A stretch of 64,000 bases of DNA from Butyrivibrio sp. LB2008 (GTDB lineage: Bacteria > Bacillota > Clostridia > Lachnospirales > Lachnospiraceae). The notes below the pieces were generated by a model that saw only the letters and a list, made by a program, of their open reading frames with translations, did not search any database and was not told the origin of the DNA. Location: the NCBI RefSeq assembly GCF_000621565.1, contig NZ_JHXZ01000019.1:1-64000 (forward strand), read 5' to 3'. The position numbers were made by a program, and so were the translations under genes. Below, piece by piece: positions 50,126 to 58,676 of the stretch (the stretch's first letter is position 1; every line of letters starts with the position of its first letter).

Positions 50126-50914
50126 TCATTTTTTATAACCATAAGAAATCACATGACATCGCGCAGCCACGTAACCATTTGAATCAGCATATTTTTCATC
50201 TACTCCATGATCAATAATGAATCTTCTTTGCTCTGATTTAAAATCATCAGTACCTGCACTAACGAAATCAACATAATCATTGATTCTGACTCCAATATTC
50301 TTTAGCCCAAGTTTCTCCATAAAGACCGGCGCTTTCATCCCAATTTGATAATCTCTTCCACCGGAATGTTCCTCTGATAGCCACCTCTGTTTTAGAAAAT
50401 CATCGTTTTCAAACGGATCATATATCCTATTGTCTATATAAATCCCTGCATTCTCCATACGCCTGCTGGGTTCGATACATATTACCAATCCGTTCTCTTT
50501 TACAGCCCCGATCATCTTCTTCATTATATCTTCCGGTTTTGTAACATGCCGAAGTACAGTCTGGCATATAGCTATATCATATTCAGCATCAGGCTCATAC
50601 TCATTTAAGTCTGCAACTTCAAAGCATACCTCCTTGCTGCCAGAAAAGATTTCACGCGCTTCATCGATAAGATTTTCAGATATATCAACACCCTTATATA
50701 AGCTTTTCTTCGGGACTAACGGCAACAGCATCTGCGCCAAGAATCCATATCCGCAGCCAAAATCAATTATTTTCACCGGCTTATCTATCTTCCATACGCA
50801 TTTTACAAGGAACTCAAAATAATCATTATTCCACAGGTTCTGCCTTGTACTATGTAAATATACCTTTTCCAATCCCCAATCTCTGGAACCATCTATTCCT
50901 GATGCTTTTTTCAT
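50126..50914 (-). CDS. class I SAM-dependent methyltransferase
   Basis: A 262-residue protein. The SAM-binding motif is IIDFGCGYGFLAQMLL (about 49-64), followed by YKGVDISENLI and the AICQTVLRHV motif near 120. The target is unknown. It overlaps the adenosine-deaminase-like gene as ATGA, with GGGGAG upstream, so the two are transcribed together. Confidence 0.88.
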   Translation of the reverse strand: MKKASGIDGSRDWGLEKVYLHSTRQNLWNNDYFEFLVKCVWKIDKPVKIIDFGCGYGFLAQMLLPLVPKKSLYKGVDISENLIDEAREIFSGSKEVCFEVADLNEYEPDAEYDIAICQTVLRHVTKPEDIMKKMIGAVKENGLVICIEPSRRMENAGIYIDNRIYDPFENDDFLKQRWLSEEHSGGRDYQIGMKAPVFMEKLGLKNIGVRINDYVDFVSAGTDDFKSEQRRFIIDHGVDEKYADSNGYVAARCHVISYGYKK

Positions 50915-51552
50915 AAACTCCCCCGCAATTGATTTATACCTTTTTTCAATCCGTTCTTTCTAATGTTGTCCAATTCCTCTGCATTCAGGCAACCGCTCTG
51001 ATATAGTCTCAGATACTCCTTAGATACATCTGAATCAAAGATCAACACATCATCTCCATACAGATCAATTGAATAAAACGCTTTACATCCCCAGAAATGA
51101 GAAAGGCAATCTTCCAAATACGCTACATCACAATGCCTGGATAACCCAATCTGAAGCCTAAGCTCAATTTCCGGTGCGATTTCTTTATGTGATAATTCAA
51201 ACGCTTCAACAAGTTCATCTATATTCTCATGAAAAAACTCACCCAGCCCCCAGACATCTTCTCCTATTTCAAGTACGCTGACACCGTCCTCCTTTGCCTG
51301 CACAAATGTAGCCCGTATCAACATTCTACGCCCTTCAGATGAATTAAAGTATTCTCCTATATTCTGCGCATTCCAAACATGCATTTCATCCATGGAATTA
51401 AGCGGCTCTGTGATTGGTTGTATATCTTTTCCTGTCTGTTCTTTCAAAAATCGCCTGCTTCCGCCAAGTACAAAGTGGTTGTGTAGATCCGCCTTTGGGC
51501 ATTTGCGGATATCATCAAGTTTTTCTTGTTTCAATGCCGTCTGAAAGTCCAT
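50911..51552 (-). CDS. adenosine-deaminase-like protein with internal deletion
   Basis: 213 residues. The N-terminus has the metal-binding motif KADLHNHFVLGG, and the C-terminus has the family end YGDDVLIFDSDVSKEYL...LDNIRKNGLKKG. Family members are about 310-350 residues; here about 100 residues are missing in the middle, including the HxGE catalytic motif and the HxxH/SN region. The join lies around 51050-51058, at SIDLYGD followed by DVLIFDS, and the frame is kept. It is therefore very probably inactive as a deaminase. The start follows AAGGAG. Confidence 0.78.
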   Translation of the reverse strand: MDFQTALKQEKLDDIRKCPKADLHNHFVLGGSRRFLKEQTGKDIQPITEPLNSMDEMHVWNAQNIGEYFNSSEGRRMLIRATFVQAKEDGVSVLEIGEDVWGLGEFFHENIDELVEAFELSHKEIAPEIELRLQIGLSRHCDVAYLEDCLSHFWGCKAFYSIDLYGDDVLIFDSDVSKEYLRLYQSGCLNAEELDNIRKNGLKKGINQLRGSL

Positions 51553-51600
51553 CGTTGCTCCTTAATCAAGCTTATTCCATATTTTCATGCATATTCATAC

Positions 51601-52353
51601 TTAGTGAAAGAACTTTTTTATTATAGCATCAATCTCATTAGTTCCTAAGGGACTGATTGATGTTTCCTCTGTAATTATCAAATTTACTCCGATAAAAATA
51701 TCTTCCTTCATCAAAGATTTTAACCTTTGTACTGAATTCTTCGCATATTCTTTATCGTCTAACATGCCACGATGTTCCCAATATAATACTTTTCTTCTTT
51801 TGACATCCAAAACAGTGAAGTCAGGATGAATTATTCCCCCGCCACTTAGTTTTAATGGACATTCATATTTATATGGAATCCCCTTGTCCGCAAGTGCATT
51901 GGCTATATTGAGTTCTGACTTTGATCGAACCCTTTCTTTTCGTTTAGTTTCAAAAAAAGGAAGATATTCCGGAATAGGTTTTCTTTGATATGGCTCTTTT
52001 AACCAGAGTTGCACATAGTCCTCGTCCGAGACATCAATAGGTGTTATTAATTCTTTCACTTCAGTAGGAAACGATGAATATGCTTTTTGAATCTTTTCTA
52101 TTGTATTTTCCGATTTGTCGATGAGTTTTTTCAGGCATTGAACCTCTACCGTGACAAGCTTATTAATCTTTTCGTCATAAGCTTTTTGAAGATATTGTTT
52201 AATCATAGATATTTCAGATTTATGAATATATTTTCCGGATTTTTCCGAACTTTCTCTTCGCAAATAAAACTGGACTCCATGCGCAGTTCTGCTCACATGT
52301 ATTTTCCCCGGCGGCGCTTTTTCTAATGCTTCCTCTTTTGAATTCTTGATCAA
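51601..52353 (-). CDS. PD-(D/E)XK-like nuclease-fold protein
   Basis: 250 residues from TTG at 52353. The core RSKSELNIANALADKG..YECPL, then IIHPDFTVLD and KVLYWEHRG, follows the E...PD...E-x-H/K pattern of restriction-endonuclease-like folds; a coiled segment (about 55-90) precedes it. The frame stays open upstream to 52440 with a good AAGGAGG site at 52441-52449, but the codons there are ATT or ACG, not ATG, so the natural start may be non-canonical at 52437 or 52434 and the protein 28 residues longer. No partner gene is adjacent. Function unknown. Confidence 0.68.
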   Translation of the reverse strand: MIKNSKEEALEKAPPGKIHVSRTAHGVQFYLRRESSEKSGKYIHKSEISMIKQYLQKAYDEKINKLVTVEVQCLKKLIDKSENTIEKIQKAYSSFPTEVKELITPIDVSDEDYVQLWLKEPYQRKPIPEYLPFFETKRKERVRSKSELNIANALADKGIPYKYECPLKLSGGGIIHPDFTVLDVKRRKVLYWEHRGMLDDKEYAKNSVQRLKSLMKEDIFIGVNLIITEETSISPLGTNEIDAIIKKFFH

Positions 52354-52570
52354 AAGCAGCTCGTTGTACCTCCGCTTTGCTTCAGAATATAGATTGGTAT
52401 ATTTAGTCGTTAATAAATTTTGTTGCTTCTTCGTAATGATTCCTCCTTAAAAATATAAAAAGACTTGAATTATAAAAGTCTAAATTGCAAATAAAATTAT
52501 AAAAGCTTGTACCATGCAGCTAAGTTGTTCGTTTTTTCTGCCACTTGTCAATCACGCCTTTCATGCTCGG

Positions 52571-52886
52571 ACAGCGGAATTGTGAAAAATGGAATTTTCG
52601 TTGCAATAGATAATCATCATTTACTTTTTATAACAGCGAGATTATGAAAGCTGGCTTATCCGCTGTCATAAATTGTTTATCTACCTAGTTTCCAACATCG
52701 AAATTTTAAAAAATTGCTTTTTCGCCGCCGTATATAATCATCATTCGCATTTTCTAACAGCGAGATTATAAAAACCTACTTTTTCCGCTGTCATAGATGT
52801 TTTATTTACTTAATTTCCGACAGCGGAATATTAAAAAATAGCTTTTCCGCCGCCATATATAAAGCTTATGTGCTTTTTCCAACAGC
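52571..52886. repeat. 62-bp direct tandem repeat, five units plus a partial one
   Basis: The motif ACAGCG/ACATCG recurs at 52571, 52633, 52695, 52757, 52820 and 52882, spaced by 62-63 bp. Odd units carry GGAAT...TTTTCGCCGCC and even units GAGATTAT...CCGCTGTCATA, so the true higher-order unit may be 124-125 bp. Within a unit ACAGCGGAAT and TTCCGC parts can pair. The gap from 52354 to 52933 has no convincing gene. Confidence 0.8.
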
Positions 52887-52933
52887 ACCCTCAATCTCGG
52901 CTTCTCAGCACGCAACACTAAAATCACAACACA

Positions 52934-53293
52934 TCACATATCAAGGATTTTCGTGGTAAGACAAATATAACCACTCAAAGAAAAATTATAGAAATCCTGA
53001 AACTGAATAAGAATATACTCCAACACATACAAAAAAGCAACCACAAGTTTTCGGCCTCGCGTCAAAGAGCCCGCATTCCCTATAAATACTAGAGGTTGCG
53101 GGCTTTGCTCCTTTACTCCGATGATTTCTTCGCCCTCACTAGCAACGAACACGCGCTCTGTTTCCGAGAACTCTTTGTTACGCATCATCTTGGCAAGATA
53201 CGGTCCGGCCTTCCAGGAACAGTTTTCCGCGAAGGAAATTGTTTTGTCCCAAAGCGGATGACCATATGTCATAACTGATATTTCCACGCTCAT
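52934..53293 (-). pseudogene. truncated GNAT acetyltransferase
   Basis: Residues 1-60 (ISVMTYGHPLWDKTISFAEN, then ERVFVASEGEEIIG) match the N-terminal third of a GNAT-type acetyltransferase. After that the frame runs into a hairpin (53068-53104) and sequence without GNAT features, so the acetyl-CoA-binding part is missing. The ATG overlaps the stop of the neighbouring GNAT gene as ATGA. It looks like a decayed downstream copy that has lost its 3' end. Confidence 0.7.
53068..53104. terminator. hairpin inside the truncated GNAT gene
   Basis: AGCCCGCA (53068-53075) pairs with TGCGGGCT (53097-53104) around a 21-base loop. It is strong and terminator-like, but the following T-run is short on both strands. 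Confidence 0.5.
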
Positions 53294-53832
53294 ATGCTTA
53301 TCCAAAACCTTTTTATTTTATCGCCATCAACATCGATGGTCTTCTCGTATACCCCGCCATTAGCAAGAATCGTTTTCTCGCTGGCATCATTTCCCTCGTC
53401 GCAGGTCACAAGCATCTTATTGATCCCAAGTTCTTTTGCATTTAACTTGTCCAGGCGTAACATTTCCTTGGCATAGCCTTTTCTACGCTCGGAAGGACGA
53501 ACCGAATATCCGCAATGTCCACCCCAAGTACCAAGGATGGGATGATCAATATGATGACGAAGATCTATTACACCAACAATTCTGTTATCCTTCTTCCTTA
53601 TTGCCAGATAAGTATGTGAAGGAACTGTCGTTCCTACTTCTTCACATGTTTTTTCGTCTTTTCTAAGAGAACATATTCGGATCCATTCGTCAGCAGAACT
53701 ACTTGAATCCAGTGACATGCATCCAGCAAATTGATCTTCATTATCAGCATCTTTATCTATTATTTCCTGTCTGAACGCCCATAGATCCTCGGCATATTCC
53801 AGACTTGGTTCAACAAGTATGAGTTCATCCAT
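53290..53832 (-). CDS. GNAT-family N-acetyltransferase
   Basis: A 180-residue acetyltransferase. The acetyl-CoA loop is RPSERRKGYAKEML (about 119-132), preceded by the strand HCGYSVRP, and the C-terminal NKMLVTCDEGNDASEKTILANGG block is typical of this subgroup. The substrate is not visible. Its ribosome site (AGGAG) is 15 bases from the ATG, longer than usual. It overlaps the truncated GNAT gene by four bases. Confidence 0.88.
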   Translation of the reverse strand: MDELILVEPSLEYAEDLWAFRQEIIDKDADNEDQFAGCMSLDSSSSADEWIRICSLRKDEKTCEEVGTTVPSHTYLAIRKKDNRIVGVIDLRHHIDHPILGTWGGHCGYSVRPSERRKGYAKEMLRLDKLNAKELGINKMLVTCDEGNDASEKTILANGGVYEKTIDVDGDKIKRFWISI

Positions 53833-53852
53833 AATTCTTTATCTAAGCTCCT

Positions 53853-54389
53853 CTATTTTTCAGCAACTACATAGTCACCATTTTTATAATTTCTCATCGA
53901 TTTACTGATTCTAAATCCCGCCTTTTGCATCTCTTTAACCAAGGTATGCATATAAAAACCGTGCGTGACCACCACACTCTCGCAGTCGTCATTATTTAAC
54001 AATTCAACAAATTTACTTGCCCTTGCTTTCGTCTCTTTTCTGCTTTCTGCTTGCCTATTGGAGTTAAGGAACCATTGAACTCGTCCCGTTATATTCCAAA
54101 ACCACAATGGTAACTCCATCCTACAATCAAAACTTGACCCAAGCGGGACTTCGCTTACAAGTTCAGTACATATAAAATCCTTATTCCCAAATATTTCTAT
54201 TGCAGTGTCCCGACTTCTAGGCAAGGTACTAACGTATACTCGTTTTAGATTAAAAACAGGAATATCATAAGACATCCGCATAATTGGTGCCTTGTCATAC
54301 TGAGTACAAGCCTTATCAAACTCACAGGAACTATACGTTCTTTCCCAGTCATAAGCAACTGGTCCATGTCGTATTATAATTACTTTCAA
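53853..54389 (-). CDS. histidine phosphatase (phosphoglycerate-mutase-like) family protein
   Basis: 178 residues. The N-terminal RHGP motif (IIIRHGPVAYDWERTY), the Arg in TLPRSRDTA and the second catalytic His in VVTHGFYMH mark the branch-1 histidine phosphatases. The substrate is unknown. The start is TTG, preceded by a GGGGAT-like site. It is in a run of same-strand small genes. Confidence 0.87.
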   Translation of the reverse strand: MKVIIIRHGPVAYDWERTYSSCEFDKACTQYDKAPIMRMSYDIPVFNLKRVYVSTLPRSRDTAIEIFGNKDFICTELVSEVPLGSSFDCRMELPLWFWNITGRVQWFLNSNRQAESRKETKARASKFVELLNNDDCESVVVTHGFYMHTLVKEMQKAGFRISKSMRNYKNGDYVVAEK

Positions 54390-54405
54390 ATATCAAAATC
54401 CCCCA

Positions 54406-54633
54406 CTATTTCACAAGCCATGAGCCTGTCTTCTTAGATCCGATTCTTTCAATCACGCCCTCGTCCAGCAATTCCTTCATTAACATTTGCACCGCTCTTC
54501 TTGATTTGTTCATCATCTCTGACAGTTCTGCTTGCGTTAATGAAGGATTTTCTTTAAGAAGCAACAATATATGCTCTCGATCCGTCAGCATGCTTTTTTG
54601 CGCTTTATCAAAAGCGTAGTTGAGATTCCACAA
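54406..54633 (-). CDS. short winged-helix protein, probable fragment
   Basis: 75 residues forming a winged helix (LLKENPSLTQAELSEMMNKS, then IERIGSKKTGSWLV). This looks like the C-terminal DNA-binding module seen at the end of larger AlbA/ATPase-type regulators. The start is TTG with no ribosome site, and the upstream bases do not continue as a longer gene, so I treat it as a remnant of a larger protein. Confidence 0.5.
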   Translation of the reverse strand: MWNLNYAFDKAQKSMLTDREHILLLLKENPSLTQAELSEMMNKSRRAVQMLMKELLDEGVIERIGSKKTGSWLVK

Positions 54634-54678
54634 CGTAAGGAAAGCGCAGAAAAACTCTCGTTAATTTATCTGCGCCTT

Positions 54679-55434
54679 TCATATCTTTTTTGCAATTGCA
54701 GTAAACTCTCCCGGAAGTTTCTCGTTCTCCCATGAAGGATGCTCATCAAAACGCTCCAAAGTAAATCCGCTCCCGATGATAGAATTGATGATCTCGCTGA
54801 TTGTGTACTTCCTGTAATGGCATTTAGGGATCTGCTTACGGATCTCCTCATCGTAAAATCTTGCGTGCGCCATCTCACCTTCAAAGATATCTGTTGAGAA
54901 ATAACTCATGTTTGGCTGCTGCAGCCCAAGTATATCGGAAATCTTAGTAAATGGATGGAAGTCACTGCAGATCATCTTTCCACCGGGTTTAAGCAATCCG
55001 TTCATAACATTCATAAAAACATCTATATCGTGGAAATAATGAAGGATTCCACCCTCCATAAAGACAACATCAAAAAAGCCGGCATACTTGTCCATATCGA
55101 TTTCCATGATATCACAAACTTCATAGCCAATGTTTACGCCTGCAGCCTCAGCTGTTTCCATGGCATATTTCTTATTGGCTTCGGATATATCAAATACTGT
55201 AACCTCTGCTCCCAAAAGAGCCAGCGGAATTGCTTTCTTGCCGCAGGATCCGCAGATATTAGCTACCTTGACGCCTTCAAAAGAATCAAAGTAGTTCGCA
55301 TACTGCTTTAGCATCTTCCTGGGGTTTTCTTTATCCTTTGATGCTCTTTCCTCCGGAGTCCCGGCGGTTCTTACCCAAAAATCATATGCATCAACCTCCC
55401 AGGCTTTCTTATGTTGTTTACTGTAATCTTCCAA
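54679..55434 (-). CDS. class I SAM-dependent methyltransferase
   Basis: A 251-residue protein. SAM-binding motif VANICGSCGKKAIPLALLGA (about 54-73), then VTVFDISEANKKYA and DVVFMEGGILHYFHD. The Cys-rich motif ICGSCGK in place of the usual DxGxGxG is notable. The substrate is unknown. The start is TTG, ten bases after GGGAGG. Confidence 0.87.
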   Translation of the reverse strand: MEDYSKQHKKAWEVDAYDFWVRTAGTPEERASKDKENPRKMLKQYANYFDSFEGVKVANICGSCGKKAIPLALLGAEVTVFDISEANKKYAMETAEAAGVNIGYEVCDIMEIDMDKYAGFFDVVFMEGGILHYFHDIDVFMNVMNGLLKPGGKMICSDFHPFTKISDILGLQQPNMSYFSTDIFEGEMAHARFYDEEIRKQIPKCHYRKYTISEIINSIIGSGFTLERFDEHPSWENEKLPGEFTAIAKKI

Positions 55435-55455
55435 AACTGCTATCCTCCCGGTATT

Positions 55456-55614
55456 TTATCTATATAACGAACGAATCCTTAGGGTTTTGAAATAATTCTC
55501 TGCTTTAGGAACTTCACTATATATTTGTTTAAGCCGATCATCCTCGCGATATGTATCAAAACTATTATACTCATCCATCGGTAGCAAAACTAAAACACTC
55601 AAAGATTTACTCAT
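55456..55614 (-). CDS. candidate 52-residue protein
   Basis: The ORF begins MSKSLSVLVLLPMDEYNSFD and ends KTLRIRSLYR, with GAGGA three bases before the ATG. It has no motif I recognise and no membrane helix. It lies between a methyltransferase gene and the BRO-N gene and may be the fragment of a longer gene. The ribosome site is the main support. Confidence 0.4.
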   Translation of the reverse strand: MSKSLSVLVLLPMDEYNSFDTYREDDRLKQIYSEVPKAENYFKTLRIRSLYR

Positions 55615-55659
55615 TTTTCCTCATCTCTTATAATTATAGGGTGCAGTTTCTTAGTTTAT

Positions 55660-56538
55660 TCATTCCACTTCTTGATCATCGCTTTTGTCATTTATAGTTT
55701 CAATGAGACCTGTAACTAAATCTTGCAATTGGGCTGCATTTTTATTCGTGATTACAGGTTTTCCGGTTCTCTTTTCCACCGCCAATCGTGCTTCTCCCGC
55801 GGCTTCTCCACCTTCAATAGCAACCATTCGATTTTCTTCGAAAGTCTCTGGCTTCTTTTGCTTTGAAATCTCTGTGGTAGTGGCCTCAGCCAACATATTA
55901 AGCACCAGCTCCAATGTGGACATATTATCCCTGAGATTTTCCTTTTTCAAACCTTTATGATTCTTATACTGTCGTGTTGTCATTCCGGACCAGGCTTTCG
56001 TTATTTCATCTGTCAGGATTGCATATTCTATGCCTTTCTTGACGCCACGCTTATCCCACTCATCTGTAAGTTCTTTTCTTACTTGAATTGCCTGCAGGCG
56101 CTGATTTATCCATTCTCGCGAATAACCTTTTTTTGCATAGGTCTCAAGGGCCCTCTCTATAGTCAACTCCGGGTCGATTACCTCCTCTATTCGTTCACGA
56201 CCTACCTGGGCCAGCCACATTTTAAACGGCTCCGCTTTCTTTGATGGAATCGACTGGATAATGCGAAGCAGTTGCTCTGTGTTTGCCACATCAGTATTAT
56301 ATCGTTTTCCATCCTTCGGAGATCTCATTTTCAGTTGGTGACAATTTGTCACCAACTGACTGCCCTCTTCTTTAAGTCTCTGTTTTAGTTTATTCCAATA
56401 TTTTCTTCCATCCGCGCTTTCTGTTAATGCCTGCACTACATCCACAACCGAAAAATACCATTCTTCCTCATCCTCAACCCATGCAGTCCTTATCGGCTGG
56501 TCTTCAAATAATTGAACTTTATCATTTGCCATCTGCAT
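55660..56538 (-). CDS. BRO-N domain protein (prophage-antirepressor/DinD-like)
   Basis: 292 residues. The N-terminal BRO-N domain (about 12-115) has the pattern PIRTAWVEDEEEWYFSVVDVVQAL...YWNKLKQRL, followed by a helical region with KKGYSREWINQRLQAIQVRKE and GGEAAGEARLAVEKRTGKPV. Proteins of this type are phage-linked regulators or DNA-damage-induced proteins; no phage structural genes are seen here. It overlaps the preceding XRE gene by 17 bases. Start: either of two ATGs six bases apart. Confidence 0.78.
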   Translation of the reverse strand: MQMANDKVQLFEDQPIRTAWVEDEEEWYFSVVDVVQALTESADGRKYWNKLKQRLKEEGSQLVTNCHQLKMRSPKDGKRYNTDVANTEQLLRIIQSIPSKKAEPFKMWLAQVGRERIEEVIDPELTIERALETYAKKGYSREWINQRLQAIQVRKELTDEWDKRGVKKGIEYAILTDEITKAWSGMTTRQYKNHKGLKKENLRDNMSTLELVLNMLAEATTTEISKQKKPETFEENRMVAIEGGEAAGEARLAVEKRTGKPVITNKNAAQLQDLVTGLIETINDKSDDQEVE

Positions 56539-56752
56539 TTTTCCCCCTTATCGGTTCTTCGTCTTGTATATGGTTTTTTTCTTCAAGCAGCATAATATAC
56601 GCCATCATTCTTACCAAATACTCCGGAGGGGCGCTTATCCCCTGCTCCCACTGTTGAAGAGTTCTTACAGGGATTCCAAATTTTGCAGAAAACTTACTTT
56701 GTGATAATCCCGTTTTCTTTCGTAACTCCTTTATTCTAGCTGAAATATCCAT
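56522..56752 (-). CDS. XRE-family helix-turn-helix regulator
   Basis: 76 residues with a clear HTH (RIKELRKKTGLSQSKFSAKF then GIPVRTLQQWEQGISAPPEY, about 6-46). It overlaps the BRO-N gene and is its upstream partner, a layout common in phage-derived regulator pairs and addiction-type modules. A short direct upstream region (56753-56810) has A/T-rich bases that may contain its promoter and operator. Confidence 0.85.
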   Translation of the reverse strand: MDISARIKELRKKTGLSQSKFSAKFGIPVRTLQQWEQGISAPPEYLVRMMAYIMLLEEKNHIQDEEPIRGKNADGK

Positions 56753-56963
56753 AACATAGTCTCCGTAAATTTCATACTTTAATAAAGTATAGAGCTACTA
56801 CCGTACGTTGTCAACGTATATATTGATTTCAAAATGCAAAATACGATAATGCGCAATTTTATAGTACTGCGCTTTATTATGCGCTTTGAAACGAATCTTT
56901 CCGTACCCATGATGTACCCGTCACTTCATATCCTGTTATCAAAATGTTATCACACGTGTAAAC

Positions 56964-57003
56964 AAAAAAGCTTCTGAAAGCGCATGTTTACGCCATCAGA
57001 AGC
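56964..57003 (-). terminator. rho-independent terminator of guaA
   Basis: On the minus strand AGGCTTCTGATGGCG pairs with CGCTTTCAGAAGC (with one offset) around a short loop, followed by TTTTTT. It lies about 45 bases after the guaA stop. The rest of the gap (56753-57047) shows no gene. Confidence 0.85.
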
Positions 57004-57047
57004 CTATAATCACTGCTTTTTAGTTTTTACCCGCAAGCCACCCGGTA

Positions 57048-58598
57048 TCACTCCAGCTCCACTGTTCCCGGCGGCTTAGATGTAAGGTCATACATTACGC
57101 GGTTAACGCCCTTAACCTCATTGATGATCCTGCTCATGACTTTCTGGAGGACTTCGAAAGGAATCTCGGAAGCCTCGGCGGTCATGAAATCTACGGTCTC
57201 AACGGCGCGGAGAACGATTGCGTAATCGTAAGTTCTCTCATCGCCCATAACGCCTACGGAGCGCATGTTTGAAAGAGCTGCGAAGTACTGGTCCGGAAGC
57301 TTGGATAATCCGGCTGCCGCGATCTCTTCTCTGTAGATGTAGTCAGCATCCTGAACGATTCGAACCTTATCGGCAGTAACTTCACCGATGATGCGGATAC
57401 CAAGTCCGGGTCCCGGGAAGGGCTGACGGAAAACAAGATACTCGGGAAGTCCGAGCTCAAGTCCTGCCTTACGAACCTCGTCCTTAAACAAAGTCTTAAG
57501 AGGCTCTATGATTTCCTTGAAATCAACGAAATCAGGAAGTCCTCCGACATTGTGATGTGACTTGATAACGGCTGACTCACCGCCAAGTCCTGATTCTACA
57601 ACGTCAGGATATATTGTTCCCTGTGCAAGGAAGTCAACTGCGCCAATCTTTTTGGCCTCTTCCTCAAACACACGGATAAACTCTTCACCAATAATCTTAC
57701 GCTTGCGCTCAGGCTCTTCCACGCCAGCAAGCTTAGCATAATATCTGTCTGCCGCATTCACACGGATAAAGTTAATGTCGAAGTTACCCTTCTCTCCGAA
57801 TACGCCTTCAACCTCGTCACCTTCATTCTTACGAAGAAGTCCGTGATCTACGAACACGCATGTAAGCTGCTTTCCGATTGCCTTAGCAAGGAGAGCCGCA
57901 AGAACGGATGAATCAACACCGCCTGAAAGAGCAAGAAGGACTTTGCCGTCTCCGACTTTAGCTTTAATATCTTTAATAGTATTCTCAACGAAAGAATCCA
58001 TTCTCCATGTACCTGCTGTCTCGCAGATATTTCTTACGAAGTTGTGGAGAATCTCTTTGCCTTTGACTGTATGTAATACTTCGGGGTGGAACTGAATAGC
58101 ATACAGTTTCTTATCTTCACAAGCTGCTGCAGCAACGGGGCAATCTGCTGTATGTGCAATGATATCAAAGCCCGGTGCAACTTTGCTGATATAGTCGAAG
58201 TGACTCATCCATACGATAGTGTCATCCTCAACACCTGCAAATAACTTGTCTTTTGAACCGTCAATAAATGTCTGTGTCTTTCCATACTCTCTGACAGGAG
58301 CTTTCTCTACCTTTCCTCCGAGCACGTGCATCATGAGCTGTGCTCCGTAGCAAAGTCCCAAAACAGGAATACCAAGCTCGAACAATTCCTTGGTGTATGT
58401 AGGTGCTCCGTCCTCATAACAAGAGTTGGGGCCTCCCGTCAAAATAATTCCCTTAGGCGCCATCGCCTTTATCTGCTCTATCGGAGTGCGATATGAATAA
58501 ATCTCACAATAGACGTTACATTCTCTGACACGGCGCGCTACAAGCTGGTTGTACTGTCCGCCGAAATCAAGAACTATTACTTTCTCTTCTGCAGTCAT
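57048..58598 (-). CDS. guaA: GMP synthase (glutamine-hydrolysing)
   Basis: A 516-residue protein of standard length. The amidotransferase half shows [12 protein letters not shown], the catalytic Cys in LGLCYGAQL (near 83) and the His-Glu of FHPEV; the synthetase half has the PP-loop LSGGVDSSV (near 227) and the C-terminal dimerisation domain. It converts XMP to GMP. GGGAGG precedes the ATG. It is a single gene with a terminator; I see no purine riboswitch in the short upstream gap. Confidence 0.97.
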   Translation of the reverse strand: MTAEEKVIVLDFGGQYNQLVARRVRECNVYCEIYSYRTPIEQIKAMAPKGIILTGGPNSCYEDGAPTYTKELFELGIPVLGLCYGAQLMMHVLGGKVEKAPVREYGKTQTFIDGSKDKLFAGVEDDTIVWMSHFDYISKVAPGFDIIAHTADCPVAAAACEDKKLYAIQFHPEVLHTVKGKEILHNFVRNICETAGTWRMDSFVENTIKDIKAKVGDGKVLLALSGGVDSSVLAALLAKAIGKQLTCVFVDHGLLRKNEGDEVEGVFGEKGNFDINFIRVNAADRYYAKLAGVEEPERKRKIIGEEFIRVFEEEAKKIGAVDFLAQGTIYPDVVESGLGGESAVIKSHHNVGGLPDFVDFKEIIEPLKTLFKDEVRKAGLELGLPEYLVFRQPFPGPGLGIRIIGEVTADKVRIVQDADYIYREEIAAAGLSKLPDQYFAALSNMRSVGVMGDERTYDYAIVLRAVETVDFMTAEASEIPFEVLQKVMSRIINEVKGVNRVMYDLTSKPPGTVELE

Positions 58599-58676
58599 GG
58601 TTCCTCCCGAAAAAAATTTTACAACAATAATTATGCACGATTATACACTATGGTATAAAGGCTAACAATTGGCACA

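Noticed and set aside
52571-52886. CRISPR-like array
   Set aside because: The parts between marks are also conserved, period 62 bp, with alternate unit types; no cas genes.
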